This document shows, one piece after another, positions 62,864-64,000 of a stretch of DNA of 64,000 nt. The translations under genes and the position numbers were made by a program. The notes beneath the pieces were generated by a model that was not told the DNA's origin, ran no database searches, and saw only the letters and a program-made list of their open reading frames with translations. Within the stretch, counting starts at the first letter, position 1. Each line of letters begins with the position of its first letter. This stretch comes from JAFNAG01 sp963739235 (GTDB lineage Bacteria > Acidobacteriota > UBA6911), in contig CAVTZY010000022.1 in NCBI GenBank assembly GCA_963739235.1, positions 45,367 to 109,366 of the forward strand. Reading direction: 5' to 3'.

Positions 62864-63664
62864 TTTGATTGACTCCGCGATTGATGAATTCGTGAAACAA
62901 TAAGTTATTCTGTCGAACGGTGCGACTGGGATCGGGCTTGGAGACCGCCCCGACGCATCATCAGTCAAAGGTGGTAACACATGGAGGAGGCAAAAACTAG
63001 TTGGAAATGGAGGAGTCGACCCCCATTCCTGTTTTTCTTGTACCTGGCCGAGGATCTGCGGCGACACCATAGCTAATTTTGAGAATCCAATTGCCAGGCC
63101 GGCGTGGTTCGGATCAAGGCGGTGTTGCCTTTGAGCTGCGCAGCCGGTTGCGCCATATAACTGAAGCTGACAGAGTTGCCACAATCGAGGTGAATCGAAT
63201 CCCCCCCTCTCCGCCACTGCTTTTATTTTCCAAGAGCCGATGGCATTCGCGGCCTCGTCTGCAAGAACGATTGGCCCCGCTACGTCGAAGATGGGCCTCA
63301 GCGACCCGTGAATCAGGCCTACCCGGCCGATTGTGCCTGCTCATTCTGATGTAGATAGAATGAGCGATTGACATCGCTCCGCTCCAGGACAGAGTGCGGC
63401 GCAGACTGTCGGGAATCCTTTTCAGAGTAAAAGTCAAAAAGTCACTTGTACGGTTCTTCCGTAATCCTGGCATCGACCAGCATATTAATTGGCACCGCCA
63501 AATCCAAAACCGTGCGCATATTTGCGCCAAATGCTGGATTTTGGTGGATAGCTGAGCGGACCACAACGGCATCTGATCCAGGTAGAATTGACCAAGGCCA
63601 TGCGAACTAGCCAATCCCGTGTCGCAAAATGGAGGCCGGCGATGCACCCGTTTCGCTAGATCTC
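62864..63664. other. Spacer with the second tRNA-Ser 3' end copy
   Basis: 63195-63216 is identical to the last 22 bases of the tRNA-Ser gene. No other gene is seen; minus-strand frames that cross this copy (61898-63217, 63114-63647) are artefacts of the repeat. Confidence 0.6.
63195..63216 (+). repeat. att-like copy of the tRNA-Ser 3' end
   Basis: Exact 22-bp direct repeat of 44565-44586, from the T loop to CCA. The rest of the tRNA is missing, so it is not a functional tRNA gene. Confidence 0.9.
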
Positions 63665-64000
63665 CTAATCCGAAATTCCCTTACCCCCCGTCTCTCGTGT
63701 GCAGGGGCGTTGCCGCGAGAGCCACCGGGAGGCGCAGATCACCAAGGGATCATCCATGCCGCCCGAAGATGATAAGAGCCGCAATTTCAGACAGTGGCCG
63801 GGTCAGGACCTCGATGTCTTCTCCCTGGTCAAGTTCTGGGTTCTCCGATCCGAGTGCAGTTTTCGAACAGGTAGGTGTGGCAGCGGTTGTTTAAGATCGC
63901 GGGATTAAGGTGCTAAGAATCCAAGAAGAATCGGCCCGTCGCCGGCGTACCCGGTTTCCTCTCTAAGCTCGCGCACGGCCAGCTTGGGCCGGTGCCTCGC
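63665..64000 (-). pseudogene. Nudix hydrolase, partial, broken by three +1 frameshifts
   Basis: Reading from the window edge on the minus strand: AVRELREETGYAGDGPILLGFLAP is a Nudix box (RELxEExG), followed by a stop at 63905. One base further, the sequence resumes as NPAILNNRCHTYLFENCTRIGEP, then after another extra base as ELDQGEDIEVLTRPLSEIAALI. A third shift gives DDPLVICASRWLSRQR to a TAG at 63665. Together this is the second half of an ADP-ribose-pyrophosphatase-like Nudix protein. Three insertions in ~340 bases mean either a decayed gene or poor sequence. The N-terminal half lies outside the window. Confidence 0.75.

Larger units (their letters stand above)
44565..63216. mobile_element. 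Putative tRNA-Ser-integrated genomic island (~18.6 kb)
   Basis: A 22-bp stretch from the T loop to the terminal CCA of the tRNA-Ser gene recurs in direct orientation at 63195-63216, with weaker similarity continuing for about 15 bases beyond (CTTTTATT-TC). This is the mark left when a tyrosine-recombinase element enters the 3' end of a tRNA gene. Housekeeping genes end at the tRNA, and the interval holds accessory genes, an insertion sequence and local repeats. No integrase or mobility gene other than the IS is present, so the element would be a defective remnant. Confidence 0.55.

Noticed and set aside
61898..63217. N-terminal extension of the LamG frame starting MAERGGFDSP
   Set aside because: It is the translation of the tRNA-Ser 3' end copy and spacer; the signal peptide and ribosome site place the start at 62863.
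63114..63647. 177-codon minus-strand frame
   Set aside because: It reads through the tRNA fragment and has no recognisable domain or start signal.

Overview
The window looks like a chromosomal piece of a GC-rich, Gram-negative-type bacterium. The best guess is an Acidobacteriota member or a close relative, probably environmental and quite possibly from a metagenome. This rests on inference: a PadR regulator paired with an 'ADOP'-type FtsX permease carrying an N-terminal prefix, a membrane-anchored PD40 beta-propeller like the tails of acidobacterial Ser/Thr kinases, secreted C45 and C69 hydrolases, a LamG-GH127 glycosidase, a cyclophilin fused to HEAT repeats, a DUF1844 protein, and many dispersed intergenic palindromes. 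No rRNA or CRISPR array is present. One tRNA (Ser, anticodon GCT) is visible.

Layout. 1-9.9 kb: the end of an unknown gene, a secreted C45-type hydrolase, an ABC ATPase/permease pair, a proline-racemase-family enzyme, a stand-alone DsbD-N-like protein, an unknown membrane protein and a secreted C69 dipeptidase, separated by repeat-rich spacers. 10.2-15.5 kb: an export operon of three successive HlyD-type membrane-fusion proteins and one MacB-like permease, without its own ATPase. 15.6-23.4 kb: an NCS2-type permease, a PD40 beta-propeller, an RRM RNA-binding protein, a cytidylate-kinase-like protein, a PLP aminotransferase and a PAS-DHp protein lacking a kinase catalytic domain. 23.4-44.6 kb is housekeeping: PpiD/SurA-like chaperone, a GGDEF cyclase directly ahead of the rod operon mreB-mreC-mreD-mrdA-rodA, RNase G/E, mazG, DUF1844, ribF, gatC-gatA, rsmI, pdxJ, gltX and tRNA-Ser.

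44.6-63.2 kb is accessory. A 22-bp copy of the 3' end of the tRNA-Ser gene recurs in direct orientation at 63195-63216, as expected for the far end of an integrated element. The interval holds a thioredoxin-fold protein with an in-frame TGA exactly at the first cysteine of its CxxC motif (candidate selenoprotein), a PadR/ADOP cassette, an MFS transporter, a complete ISAzo13-type insertion sequence, a HEAT-cyclophilin protein and a LamG-GH127 beta-L-arabinofuranosidase. No integrase was found. At the very end is a broken Nudix hydrolase gene on the minus strand.

The genes mreB, the thioredoxin-like gene, the transposase, LamG-GH127 and Nudix all carry apparent +1 frameshifts, that is single extra bases. 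Since mreB is a core gene, sequencing insertions are a serious explanation for much of this. The TGA in the thioredoxin-like gene is frame-neutral and so does not belong to that error class. All product calls come from motif recognition by eye; no database search was run.
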